From the NCBI GenBank assembly GCA_903893785.1, contig CAITNQ010000280.1, forward strand, positions 1 through 55,973: a stretch of DNA of 55,973 nt, in the 5' to 3' direction. Positions 16,698 through 27,496 of this stretch are shown here, piece after piece. Made by a program: the position numbers and the translations under genes. The notes under the pieces are model-generated. The model searched no databases. It was not told the origin of the DNA and saw nothing but the letters and a program-made list of their open reading frames with translations. Each line of letters begins with the position of its first letter. Within the stretch, counting starts at the first letter, position 1. This DNA is from an uncultured Gemmatimonadota bacterium (GTDB lineage Bacteria; Latescibacterota; UBA2968; UBA8231).

Positions 16698-17828
16698 TCA
16701 CGGGGTCCCGAACATGCGCTCCTTCAGATCCAGGTAGTACAGGTAGTCGGCGGGTTTGACGTTGGGCGGACAGCGGTGGTCGCAGAAGGGGATGTAGCCG
16801 CCGCGCTCCACCAGGGGCACCAGGGTTTCCAGGTAAGCCTTAATCGCCGCCGGCCCCTTGGCCAGTTCGATCTTGTCCACGCCGCCCATGATACGCAGAT
16901 CGCGACCATACTCGGCCAGTAACTCACCGGGATGGGCGCAGCCGTTGACCTCAAAGGGAAAGAGGCAGTTGACGCCGCCCTCCATCATATAGGGGAGAAT
17001 GGGGCGCACATCACCGTCGCAGTCGATCCACCACAGGTCCACACCCGCGGCGTGCAGGCGGCGCGACAGGCGCTGGTAGCGCGGCATGACTACCGAGCGG
17101 AAGAAGTCCACGGAGACGATGGGGCCATTCTTGAAGCAGATGTCTTCCCAACCCGAGGCAAAGTCGAAGTCGATGTGGGGCAGGAGCTGATCGAGCGCCT
17201 GCTCGACCAGCTGGCAGCAGGTCTCGACCATGTCCTCGACCATGTCGGGGTAGTCGTAACAGGCGTAGGCCAGCCCCTCGAAGGTCAGCATGTCGCGGAT
17301 CTTGCCGATCATCGAGCCGCAGGAAACGCCCAGCGGGTAATCGCGCTCCGGCGGATGGGCCCGGCGGATGGCCTCCACGTCCAGGCGCCGGGCAGGATCG
17401 TCCAGCCTGAACCGCTCCTCTTTGCAGCGCCGCCAGTCCTCCGGTGTGACCACCGAGGCCTGGATGTAGTGCGGGATGGTGTCGTGGCCATCGCGCGGCA
17501 CTTCGGCCAGCAACCCATCGCCGTTGCGGAGGACGCGGGTATCTTGGCGTTCCTCGACCACCTCGTGGGGGAAGGGCGGGCTCATCCACACGTTGCCGCC
17601 CGCGCCGGCCGTACGGTCGAAGTTGAAGAAAAGGTCCGCCTCGCCGTTGTTGGTGATGCCGTGGTCGACGAACAGGTCCCACTCACGGAAGTTTTCTTCC
17701 CAATAACCGAACTCCATGTTGAAACAGCGATCGACGGGACGGTAATGCATCTGGTTGTTGAAGCGCTCCCGGTCGGTCATGGTCCCTTTCCACTTGGGCC
17801 GACACGGGATGATGTTCTGGCGCGCCAT
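16698..17828 (-). CDS. Uroporphyrinogen decarboxylase-family protein
   Basis: A 376-residue URO-D-superfamily protein, first gene of the three-gene minus-strand cluster. It has the family opening (MTDRERFNNQMHYRPVDR), an acidic-aromatic segment (FNMEFGYWEENF), a barrel core, DLWWIDCDGDVRPILPYM in place of the HSCG motif, and the closing GGYIPFCDHRCPPNVKPADY. This version with DCDG and CDHRCPP is found in the uncharacterised, non-haem branch. The start at 17828 has GGAG six bases upstream; an internal ATG at 17780 begins the family domain and is an alternative. A TATAAT promoter lies about 75 bases upstream. Function is unknown beyond the family. Confidence 0.85.
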   Translation of the reverse strand: MARQNIIPCRPKWKGTMTDRERFNNQMHYRPVDRCFNMEFGYWEENFREWDLFVDHGITNNGEADLFFNFDRTAGAGGNVWMSPPFPHEVVEERQDTRVLRNGDGLLAEVPRDGHDTIPHYIQASVVTPEDWRRCKEERFRLDDPARRLDVEAIRRAHPPERDYPLGVSCGSMIGKIRDMLTFEGLAYACYDYPDMVEDMVETCCQLVEQALDQLLPHIDFDFASGWEDICFKNGPIVSVDFFRSVVMPRYQRLSRRLHAAGVDLWWIDCDGDVRPILPYMMEGGVNCLFPFEVNGCAHPGELLAEYGRDLRIMGGVDKIELAKGPAAIKAYLETLVPLVERGGYIPFCDHRCPPNVKPADYLYYLDLKERMFGTP

Positions 17829-17904
17829 GTTGATCTCCACTGACGTCGGGAAGGGGCTCGGCTGCGGCCCGAGAAGGCGGGGCAAACTCGTGGCACGATG
17901 CCGG

Positions 17905-17933
17905 ATTATAGCGTACGCCGTCGCCCTCGGCCA
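17905..17933 (-). promoter_or_regulatory. Sigma70-like promoter for the URO-D/enolase cluster
   Basis: A perfect TATAAT (17910-17905, minus strand) with TGGCCG 17 bases upstream (17933-17928) faces the gene starting at 17828, giving a leader of about 70 bases. The -35 matches only three of six positions. Confidence 0.5.
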
Positions 17934-18026
17934 CCGCCGGGCGGCTGCCCGCGCCGTCGGCTCGCGCAAACCGTGTCGCGCCGACGGCGCCCATGGCGCT
18001 GACTGCCCGCCGATGGAGGCCGACCG

Positions 18027-20021
18027 ATGCTGACCGCACCGGCGGTGGCGTCGGGACGGCGCAGTCGTATCTTGGGCGTCCTGGCCCATGTGGACGCCGG
18101 CAAGACCACCCTGACCGAGCAGCTCCTGTTCCTGGGCGGGAGGATTGCTGCGGTCGGCAGCGTTGACCGCGGCACCAGTGCCTCGGACCGCATGCCAGTG
18201 GAGCGGCGGCGCGGGATATCGGTACGCGCGAGCACGCTGTCGTTGATGTGGCGCGACACCTGCCTGAACCTCATCGACACCCCGGGGCACGCCGACTTCG
18301 CCGCTGAAGTCGAGCGGTCGCTGCGGGTGCTCGACGCCGCCATCTTGGTCGTGTGCGCCGCCCAGGGCGTGCAGGCGCAGACCGAGACGCTGTGGCGAGC
18401 GCTGCGGGCCCTGCGACTGCCAACCCTAGTGTTCGTCAACAAGATCGACCGGGTCGGTGCCAGCAGTGCCGCGGTGCTGGCCGCGCTCCGGCGCGAACTG
18501 TCGCCGGCCATGATCCCGCTGAACGCTGCCCGCGACGAGGGCTCCGAGTCGGCGTTCGCCACCCCTCTGGGCGACCGGGCCTGGAACGAGCTGGTCGAGG
18601 CCGCGGCCGCCCAAGACGACGCCCTGTTGGAGCGGTACCTGGCCAACGAGGTCATAGAGGCATCGGCACTGTCCGTCTCCCTGCGCCGCGCCGTGGCCGC
18701 GGGCAGCCTGTTCCCGGTGTTGTGTGGTTCGGCCAAGACCGGCGCTGGCATGCCAGCGCTGCTGGACGCCATCGTCGACCTGCTACCGGCCGCGGGAGGC
18801 GATGCGGCGGCACCGTTGTCGGCCGTGGTCTTCCGCCTGGACCATGACCCGCGCCTGGGACGCGTGGCCGGGGTCCGGCTATACGCCGGTCGGCTGCGCA
18901 ACCGCGACCGGATCACCAACGGCACGGCCGGGCGCGAGGAACAGGTGACCCAGGTCAAGCGACTGGGCGTGGACCGGTACGAGGACGCCGCCGAACTGGG
19001 CGCCGGTGATATCGGCTATGTCTGTGGCCTGCCACAGGTGCGTATCGGCGATGTGCTGGGCGACCCGACACCGGTGCCGGGCGGGTACAGCCTGGCTCAG
19101 CCCGTGCTGTCGGTGCAGGTCGAGCCGGTCGAGGAAAGCGAACGGGCGGCCCTCATCGCCGCGCTGCAGACCCTGGCCAGCGAGGACCCCCACCTGGACT
19201 GCCGTCTGGACCCGGCCGAACGCGAAATCCACCTCCGCATCATGGGGGCGATACAGACCGAGATCCTCACCGAGGTGCTGCAGGTTCGTTTCGGCCTGTC
19301 GGCGCGTTTCGCCCCGCCGGCGGTCATCTACCGGGAGACGCCCGCCGCGCTGGGCTACGGCGAGGAAAGCTACACCATGCCCAAACCCTGCTGGGCGATC
19401 GTTCGCTTCCGGCTTGAGCCGGGCCCGCGAGGCAGCGGCGTGGTTTATACCTCGGAGGTAGCCCTGGCCGATATCCAGGCCAAGTACCAGAACGAGATCC
19501 GCTCGAACCTGGCGGATGCGCTGCGCCAAGGGGTGCTCGGATGGGAGGTAACCGACGTGCGCGTCACCCTGGTGGGCGGCAACCACCACCTCCTGCACAG
19601 CCGCCCCGGGGACTTCAAACTGGCCAGTAACATGGCCATCCTCAAAGGACTCGTGCAGACCGGTACGGTGCTGCTGGAACCGGTGCTGGAATACGCCATC
19701 ACCGGCCCACGCGAGCACGTCGGCCGGGTAACCGCGGAGATCACGCGACTGCGCGGGGCGGCCGACCCGGGCACGATCAGTGGCGAGCATTTCGCCCTGC
19801 GGGCCCGCGTGCCGCTGGCGACCTCCATGGACCTGCCGACCCGCCTGAGTGCCCTGACCCGCGGCCGGGCTGCGATGGCGTCGCGGCTGTGGGGCTACCA
19901 GGAATGCCCCACCGAATGGGGGGTCGTGCGGCCCTACCGCGGTGTCTCGCCGCTGGACCGAGCCCGCTACATCCTGTGGTGGCGGGGGGCACTCACCGAT
20001 CCATTGGCCAACCGCGGTTGA
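18027..20021 (+). CDS. TetM-like ribosomal protection GTPase (EF-G paralogue)
   Basis: A 664-residue translational GTPase of the tetracycline ribosomal-protection (TetM/TetO/OtrA) branch of the EF-G family. G1 is AHVDAGKTT (residues 20-28), switch I RRRGISVRAST, G3 DTPGHADF, G4 NKID and G5 CGSAKTG. Features shared with TetM rather than EF-G are GSVDRGTSASD, the YTMPKPCWAIVRFRLEP domain IV entry, GSGVVYTSEVAL, and the tail LWGYQECP..GV.RPYRG..LDRARYIL. Length (about 640 in TetM) fits. A GGAGG site precedes the ATG by eight bases. Base composition matches the surroundings, so this looks like a resident gene, not a recent resistance import. Whether it frees ribosomes from tetracycline is untested. 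Confidence 0.9.
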   Translation: MLTAPAVASGRRSRILGVLAHVDAGKTTLTEQLLFLGGRIAAVGSVDRGTSASDRMPVERRRGISVRASTLSLMWRDTCLNLIDTPGHADFAAEVERSLRVLDAAILVVCAAQGVQAQTETLWRALRALRLPTLVFVNKIDRVGASSAAVLAALRRELSPAMIPLNAARDEGSESAFATPLGDRAWNELVEAAAAQDDALLERYLANEVIEASALSVSLRRAVAAGSLFPVLCGSAKTGAGMPALLDAIVDLLPAAGGDAAAPLSAVVFRLDHDPRLGRVAGVRLYAGRLRNRDRITNGTAGREEQVTQVKRLGVDRYEDAAELGAGDIGYVCGLPQVRIGDVLGDPTPVPGGYSLAQPVLSVQVEPVEESERAALIAALQTLASEDPHLDCRLDPAEREIHLRIMGAIQTEILTEVLQVRFGLSARFAPPAVIYRETPAALGYGEESYTMPKPCWAIVRFRLEPGPRGSGVVYTSEVALADIQAKYQNEIRSNLADALRQGVLGWEVTDVRVTLVGGNHHLLHSRPGDFKLASNMAILKGLVQTGTVLLEPVLEYAITGPREHVGRVTAEITRLRGAADPGTISGEHFALRARVPLATSMDLPTRLSALTRGRAAMASRLWGYQECPTEWGVVRPYRGVSPLDRARYILWWRGALTDPLANRG

Positions 20022-20100
20022 GCCAACGAGGCCCCAAGGGCGAGTGGACGCGTCGATCGGCTCTGGTGCAGTCCCATGGCGTCCGGTGACGCGAACCGGC

Positions 20101-20220
20101 CGGCACGTCCTCCGGCCCCGCCGCGTGGGTTGGCCCCGATGCCGCCAACCGGGGCGGTGCCGTCCAGCCCAACCGGCCACACCCCCTCGGCACACCATCC
20201 GGTCCCGCCGCGTGGATTGG
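20101..20220. repeat. 33-bp direct repeat pair upstream of metA
   Basis: Copies at 20101-20133 and 20188-20220 differ at about five positions and share CCGCCGCGTGG-TTGG. They sit in a 308-base gene-free region (20022-20329). That region also holds a perfect 7-bp stem-loop at 20275-20292 (GGCGCGG, loop CCGA, CCGCGCC), 37 bases before the metA start. No SAM riboswitch consensus was recognised. Confidence 0.55.
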
Positions 20221-20329
20221 CAGCCGCTTGACAAGCAGCACCATGCCACTGTGTTTCGGTAACCGACCCGCGCGGGCGCGGCCGACCGCGCCGAACCGCT
20301 CCCGCGCCCGCCCCACCACCGAGGACCTC

Positions 20330-21256
20330 ATGCCGGTACGCATCCCCAGCGAGTTGCCCGCCAGCCGCATCCTGGCCGACGAAAACATCTTCGTCATGTC
20401 GACCGAACTGGCGATCCATCAGGACATCAGGCCCCTGCAGATTGCCGTGCTCAACCTGATGCCCACCAAAGTCGTCACGGAGACGCAGTTGCTGCGCCTG
20501 CTGGGCAACACCGCGCTGCAGGTGGACGTCCGCTTCATCCGCATGGGCACTCATATGCCCAAGAATACGCCGCTGGAGCATCTGGACGCATTCTACGAGT
20601 CGCTGGATGAGGTCCTGCACGAACGGTTCGATGGGTTGGTGGTGACCGGTGCGCCCGTGGAAACGCTGGCCTTCAAGGAAGTGGATTACTGGTCAGAGCT
20701 GGTTCGGTTGATGGAATGGAGCCGAACCAATGTATGGTCCACCATGCACATCTGCTGGGGAGCTCAGGCCGCCCTGCACCACCACTTCGGCGTCGCCAAG
20801 TACCCGGTGGAACACAAGGTGTTCGGCCTGTTTCCGCATCGCATCCTGGACGCGCGGGAACCGGTGCTGCGCGGCTTCGACGAAGTGTTCTATGCCCCGC
20901 ACTCACGGCACACCGAGGTACGCCGCGAGGACATTGAGCGCGTCGACGGCCTCAAGCTGCTGGCCGTGTCGGACGAGGCCGGCGTGTACATGGCCGTGTC
21001 CGAAGACCGCCGACAGGTGTTCGTCACCGGGCATCCGGAATACGATCGTCTGACCCTCAAAGCCGAGTACGATCGTGATGTCGCCCGGGGCCTGCCGATC
21101 GATCTGCCCCGGAATTACTTCCCCGACGACGACCCGCGCCGCGACCCGGTGTTTACGTGGCGTTCGCACGCCCACTTGCTGTACTCAAACTGGCTCAACT
21201 ACTGCGTCTACCAGTCGACGCCCTACGACCTGTCGGATCTGCCCAGCCGGGGCTGA
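20330..21256 (+). CDS. metA: Homoserine O-acyltransferase MetA, predicted acetyl-CoA-specific
   Basis: MetA acylates L-homoserine, the first committed step to methionine. The 308-residue protein aligns end to end with the E. coli enzyme and keeps its numbering: catalytic C142 (MHICWGAQAAL), H235 and E237 (VTGHPEYD). Residue 111 is Glu (TGAPVETLAF); Glu at this position selects acetyl-CoA while Gly selects succinyl-CoA in characterised MetA enzymes, so homoserine O-acetyltransferase activity is predicted despite the usual succinyltransferase label. The start gives the family N-terminus MPVRIPSELPA; a GAGG precedes it. The gene stands alone behind a 308-base region with repeats; asd, for the shared upstream pathway, is at 37760. 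Confidence 0.95.
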   Translation: MPVRIPSELPASRILADENIFVMSTELAIHQDIRPLQIAVLNLMPTKVVTETQLLRLLGNTALQVDVRFIRMGTHMPKNTPLEHLDAFYESLDEVLHERFDGLVVTGAPVETLAFKEVDYWSELVRLMEWSRTNVWSTMHICWGAQAALHHHFGVAKYPVEHKVFGLFPHRILDAREPVLRGFDEVFYAPHSRHTEVRREDIERVDGLKLLAVSDEAGVYMAVSEDRRQVFVTGHPEYDRLTLKAEYDRDVARGLPIDLPRNYFPDDDPRRDPVFTWRSHAHLLYSNWLNYCVYQSTPYDLSDLPSRG

Positions 21257-21270
21257 GGCGCGGTGTCGCC

Positions 21271-21313
21271 GGCGGCCCCGGGCCGCCTCGGCGAGGCAGG
21301 GCAACGCTTTTTT
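21271..21313 (+). terminator. Possible terminator after metA
   Basis: Fifteen bases after the stop, GGCGGCC/GGCCGCC (21271-21287) and the overlapping GCCTC/GAGGC (21285-21297) can form alternative hairpins; a TTTTTT run follows at 21308-21313. The distance to the T-run is longer than ideal. Confidence 0.4.
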
Positions 21314-21393
21314 GCCCCCAGGCGAAACAATCGCGGCACCAACTTACCCTAACAGTCGGCGGCAAATCCCCCCGACTCGGGTGAGGTAATCCG

Positions 21394-21954
21394 GTGCAAC
21401 TGGAACGCGACACGGCACCCGGCCATTCGGGGCCCACTCGGCTGGTACCGCTCGCGGCCGAAACCATCGCGCGCGACTACGGCGACCTGATACTGCGCCT
21501 GGCGCACCATTTCTGCGCCACCGGCGACGAGGCCCAGGACGCCGCCCAGGAGGCCTTCGTCAACCTGGTCGAGGCCTTGCCTGCGTTTCGTGGTGAATGC
21601 GCGCTGTCGACCTGGGTATACCGCATCACCCTGAACACATGCCGGGCGCGGGGCCGTCGCCGTCAGCTCCGGCAGCAGCGCGAGACGCCCCTGGCGCATG
21701 ACCCGCCATCGGCTGAGCTGCCGGCATCGGCGCGGTTGGAGTTGGACGAGCGGCAGCAGGCCCTGCGTCAGGCGGTGACGGAGCTGCCCGCCGACTACCG
21801 GGCAGTGGTGCTGCTACACTACCACCAGGAGCTCAGCTACGAAGAGGTAGCCGAGGTGCTGGGCATCCCGCTGGGGACCGTCAAGGTCCGCCTTTTCCGC
21901 GCCAAGCAACTGCTGCGTCGCCGGCTGGGTCGCGACGCCGCCGGCACGCCCTGA
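21394..21954 (+). CDS. ECF-type RNA polymerase sigma factor
   Basis: A 186-residue group IV sigma factor. Region 2 is seen at about 30-95 (GDLILRLAHHFCATGDEAQDAAQEAFVNLV, then FRGECALSTWVYRITLNTCRAR) and region 4 at about 125-180 (LPADYRAVVLLHYHQELSYEEVAEVLGIPLGTVKVRLFRAKQLLR), joined by a Pro/Glu-rich linker; regions 1 and 3 are absent. The start is GTG with GAGG about seven bases before it. It is followed after nine bases by its likely anti-sigma gene, then two small genes, forming a four-gene stress module. A GAAAC and CCTAAC pair at 21324-21353 might be an autoregulatory promoter, but the match is weak. Confidence 0.93.
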   Translation: MQLERDTAPGHSGPTRLVPLAAETIARDYGDLILRLAHHFCATGDEAQDAAQEAFVNLVEALPAFRGECALSTWVYRITLNTCRARGRRRQLRQQRETPLAHDPPSAELPASARLELDERQQALRQAVTELPADYRAVVLLHYHQELSYEEVAEVLGIPLGTVKVRLFRAKQLLRRRLGRDAAGTP

Positions 21955-21963
21955 GGAGGCCCC

Positions 21964-22482
21964 ATGGAGTTGACGTGCATCGACGCCCAACTGCAGTTGG
22001 AGGCCCATGCCGGCCGATCGCTGGAGTCCGGCCCAGCCGCCGCTCTTGGCCGGCACCTGCGGCACTGCCGGTCGTGCCGCCAGGAGTTCGAGCTGGAGTG
22101 CCGGCTACGCCGCCTGCCGGAGAGCGCTCCCGGTCCACCGCAGGCCCCGGCCCTTTGGTGCCAGGCCATCGATGCATGCGAGGCCCGGACTGCGGCCGAC
22201 CGACTCCGGCGGACGGGAGACGACCTGCGCAGTGACCTGGACGGGGCGCTGTCGGTGGCCGTTACCGACCCTTGGCTGCACCTCTACTGCCCACTGGCCC
22301 AAGCATTCAGGGGCACGCGCGGGGTGCTGCAGTTGGCCGCGGCGACCCTCGTCGGGCAGGTGCGCCAGGCGCTGGCGCAGCTGCAGCAGGGCCTGGTGGA
22401 AGGGTGGGCTGCGTGGGTCGCCCTCGGACTCAGCTGGCAGGACCTGCCACGGGCGCCGTCGACGACCGCAACGCGGCCCTGA
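21964..22482 (+). CDS. Zinc-finger (ZAS-like) anti-sigma factor, no membrane helix
   Basis: A 172-residue protein directly downstream of the ECF sigma gene. Residues about 28-42 (LGRHLRHCRSCRQEF) show the H-x3-C-x2-C signature of zinc-binding anti-sigma domains that clamp sigma region 2/4. The rest is helical and Leu/Ala/Gln-rich with one moderately hydrophobic stretch (TRGVLQLAAATLVGQV) that is too polar for a sure membrane anchor, so the factor may be cytoplasmic and redox- or metal-responsive. The ATG follows a GGAGG site. Identification as anti-sigma rests on the motif plus its position nine bases after the sigma gene. Confidence 0.75.
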   Translation: MELTCIDAQLQLEAHAGRSLESGPAAALGRHLRHCRSCRQEFELECRLRRLPESAPGPPQAPALWCQAIDACEARTAADRLRRTGDDLRSDLDGALSVAVTDPWLHLYCPLAQAFRGTRGVLQLAAATLVGQVRQALAQLQQGLVEGWAAWVALGLSWQDLPRAPSTTATRP

Positions 22483-22561
22483 ACCAACCGACCCATCGCC
22501 GTTTTCGCCTCTTCTCGCCCGGCCACCGTGGCCGGGCGACCACTGACGAAGGAGCCTAACC

Positions 22562-22825
22562 ATGGCCACGCGAACCATCAAAGTGCTGGTGTACGACGGC
22601 GACGAGGAACCCAAGGTAGAGGTCACGGTGCCACTCAGGTTGGCGCGCTGGGCGATCAAAGTGCTGCCGGCGGTCAAAGGCGAGATCGAGAAGCATGCCG
22701 ACGTGGATGTGGAGGCCCTGCGTGGGCAGCTGAACGAAGCCTTTGACGAGTTGGAGGCCATGGACCCGATCGATCTGGTCCGGGTCCGCGACAAGAACAT
22801 CCGCGTGCGCGTCGGCCTCGAGTGA
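22562..22825 (+). CDS. Small SHOCT-like/DUF4097-associated N-domain protein
   Basis: An 87-residue soluble protein with an opening strand (RTIKVLVYDGDE), then VEVTVPLRLARWAIKVLP, an acidic helix and a closing strand (DLVRVRDKNIRVRVGLE). The order -VPL-(x)-helix-LP-helix-VxVrD...VRVxVE resembles the small SHOCT-like domain found next to DUF4097 and LiaX/YvlB-type envelope stress proteins; I make that match from memory and consider it probable, not certain. It has no signal or membrane segment. It is the third gene of the ECF module with an AAGGAG site before the ATG, and is followed after six bases by a small membrane protein. Confidence 0.65.
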   Translation: MATRTIKVLVYDGDEEPKVEVTVPLRLARWAIKVLPAVKGEIEKHADVDVEALRGQLNEAFDELEAMDPIDLVRVRDKNIRVRVGLE

Positions 22826-22831
22826 CCGCTG

Positions 22832-23107
22832 ATGTCCCCGGCGTTCTGGTTCACGCTGCAGATCAACCGACGCTGTGTCCGAATACCTCTGCCCCTGCTG
22901 CTGCCGTTGGCGCTGGCGATTGACCTGGTGGCCGCCGTCGCGTTACTGGTCGTGGCCATGCGGACCCGACGCGGCCGTTGGCTGCGCATCGCGGCGCTGT
23001 TTGCCCTGTCACGACTGACGTTGGCGCTGATGCTGCATGCCGGGCGACTGCGTATCGCGGTTCGCGATGGTGCGCAGGGGGTGCACCTGCACGGGGGTTG
23101 GCGGTAG
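22832..23107 (+). CDS. Small membrane protein ending in repeat DNA
   Basis: A 91-residue protein of unknown function. Residues about 18-42 (IPLPLLLPLALAIDLVAAVALLVVAM) form one sure membrane helix; a second weaker one may lie at 50-70 (LRIAALFALSRLTLALML). Basic residues between and after them suggest an inner-membrane protein. It follows the SHOCT-like gene by six bases, with no strong ribosome binding site, so translation may be coupled. The last ~21 residues are encoded by the first copy of the 82-bp tandem repeat; in copy 2 the stop TAG reads TGG. It is the last gene of the ECF module. Confidence 0.6.
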   Translation: MSPAFWFTLQINRRCVRIPLPLLLPLALAIDLVAAVALLVVAMRTRRGRWLRIAALFALSRLTLALMLHAGRLRIAVRDGAQGVHLHGGWR

Positions 23108-23289
23108 ACGAGGGCGTTCCGCCGGGCGACTGCGAACCGCCGTTCGCGAGGGTCAGCAGGGGGCGCACCTGCACGGGGGTTGGCGGTGGACGAGGGCGTT
23201 CCGCCGGGCGACTGCGAACCGCCGTTCGCGAGGGTCAGCAGGGGGTGGCGCCTGCACGGTGATTGGCGGTAAGCCAGCGCCGTTCCGCG
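23042..23289. repeat. 82-bp tandem repeat, three copies
   Basis: Units start at 23042, 23124 and 23206, exactly 82 bases apart, each beginning GGGCGACTGCG. The first 40 bases of copies 2 and 3 are identical; copy 3 diverges in its second half. Copies 2 and 3 contain a GCGAAC/GTTCGC hairpin with a four-base loop. Copy 1 encodes the C-terminus of the small membrane protein. 82 is not a multiple of three, so frame shifts between copies. Nothing else is seen between 23108 and 23392 except the hairpin at 23289-23330. Confidence 0.85.
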
Positions 23290-23330
23290 GGCCGTGCGGC
23301 CCGCCACTGCCGCGCCCGGCCGCACGGCCC
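23289..23330. terminator. Bidirectional hairpin between convergent operons
   Basis: A 13-bp perfect stem (23289-23301 with 23318-23330, GGGCCGTGCGGCC) with a 16-base loop lies between the rightward ECF module and the leftward efflux operon. There is no T-tract. Confidence 0.45.
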
Positions 23331-23392
23331 GACACACGACGGCCGGGCCCGCTGCACCGGGTCCGGCCGCCTCCATCCACGCTGCTCCTGTT

Positions 23393-24277
23393 TCAGGCTA
23401 TGATGTTCGCCGCCTCGCGCGTAACCGCCAGGACCGGCACCGGCGCGTGCCGCATGACGCGCACGCTAGTGGTCCCAAGCGTGGTCGCCTCCAGCAGGCG
23501 TCGGTGCTGCGCGCCGATCACCACCAGGTCACAGGCTTCGTCGACGGCCGCCTGCACGATCTGCTCAGCAGCGGCGCCATGGCGCACGACGGCTCGGAAG
23601 GCGCAGTGCTGCTGCACGTCGGTCGGCAGCGCCGCACATACCTCGTCCGCCCGGCTCGGCAGGGCCGGTCCGCCGTCCACGCCCTCGTCCGGGGCCGTCA
23701 CGACCACCAGTTCGGCGCCCACTCGGCGGGCCAGATCGGCGGCGCAATCCAGTGCCGCCATGGCCACCGGCGTGTAGTTGACCGGGCACAGGATACGGGT
23801 GACGGCCGGCCGGCCGGGCACCCCCCACGCCTGCTGTCGCACGGACAGGACCGGGATCCGTGACTGCCGCAGGATGTTCTCGGCCACGGAACCGAGCAGC
23901 AGCCGATTCAGCCCGCTGCGCCCGTGAGTGCCCAGAACGATCATACCCGCCCCGATGTCACTGGCGGTCCCCAGCACGCCGGTCACCGGTGAGGCTTCGA
24001 CCACGCGCGTTTCCATGGTCACGCCTGCCCCCAGGTAACGCTGCGTCGTGTCGCGCAGGTATTCGCGCGCCGCGTCTTTCTGCGCCGCCAGTACGTCGCG
24101 CATGGCCTGCGTGCCCCGCTCGGTGAAGTAGGGCGGCGGCAGGAACATCTCCGCATGGATGGCGGTGACCGCGGCGCTGTAGGCCCGGGCCAGCCACTCC
24201 GCGGCCCCAAGCACCGCCGGGGTCCAGGCCGAGAAGTCGACCGCCGCCACGATCCGTTCGATCCGCATGGGTTCCAT
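23393..24277 (-). CDS. Tandem universal stress protein (two UspA domains)
   Basis: A 294-residue cytoplasmic protein made of two Usp domains. Domain 1 (about 1-150) starts with IERIVAAVDFS and keeps the nucleotide-binding motif G-x2-G-x9-GS (GTHGRSGLNRLLLGSVAENIL), so it should bind ATP. Domain 2 (about 155-294) starts ITRILCPVNYT-like and ends GAQHRRLLEATTLGTTSVRVM, where the second glycine and GS are changed, so it has probably lost ATP binding. The ATG at 24277 has GGAGG eight bases upstream. It is the last gene of the efflux operon, 18 bases after the RND pump gene, which suggests co-induction with the pump. Confidence 0.9.
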   Translation of the reverse strand: MEPMRIERIVAAVDFSAWTPAVLGAAEWLARAYSAAVTAIHAEMFLPPPYFTERGTQAMRDVLAAQKDAAREYLRDTTQRYLGAGVTMETRVVEASPVTGVLGTASDIGAGMIVLGTHGRSGLNRLLLGSVAENILRQSRIPVLSVRQQAWGVPGRPAVTRILCPVNYTPVAMAALDCAADLARRVGAELVVVTAPDEGVDGGPALPSRADEVCAALPTDVQQHCAFRAVVRHGAAAEQIVQAAVDEACDLVVIGAQHRRLLEATTLGTTSVRVMRHAPVPVLAVTREAANIIA

Positions 24278-24295
24278 TGCCAGATTCCTCCGCGC

Positions 24296-27488
<3,193 letters not shown>

Positions 27489-27496
<8 letters not shown>

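Noticed and set aside
18027..20021. Recently acquired tetracycline resistance element
   Set aside because: There is no integrase, transposase, att-like repeat or change in base composition around the gene, and mobile tet(M)-type genes are much more AT-rich.
20228..20256. TTGACA upstream of metA as a promoter
   Set aside because: The -35 is perfect but the sequence 17 bases downstream is GTGTTT with no -10 character; a start from the repeat region further upstream is as likely.
20022..20329. SAM-type riboswitch before metA
   Set aside because: I looked for the conserved cores of SAM-I, SAM-II and SAM/SAH classes and found none; the region holds repeats and a short GC hairpin only.
21324..21353. 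Autoregulatory ECF promoter before the sigma gene at 21394
   Set aside because: GAAAC and CCTAAC are roughly placed like -35 and -10 elements, but spacing (about 19) and sequence are too far from known ECF promoters to call.
23042..23289. 82-bp repeats as a CRISPR array
   Set aside because: The units are directly adjacent with no spacers, too long for CRISPR repeats, and no cas genes are near.
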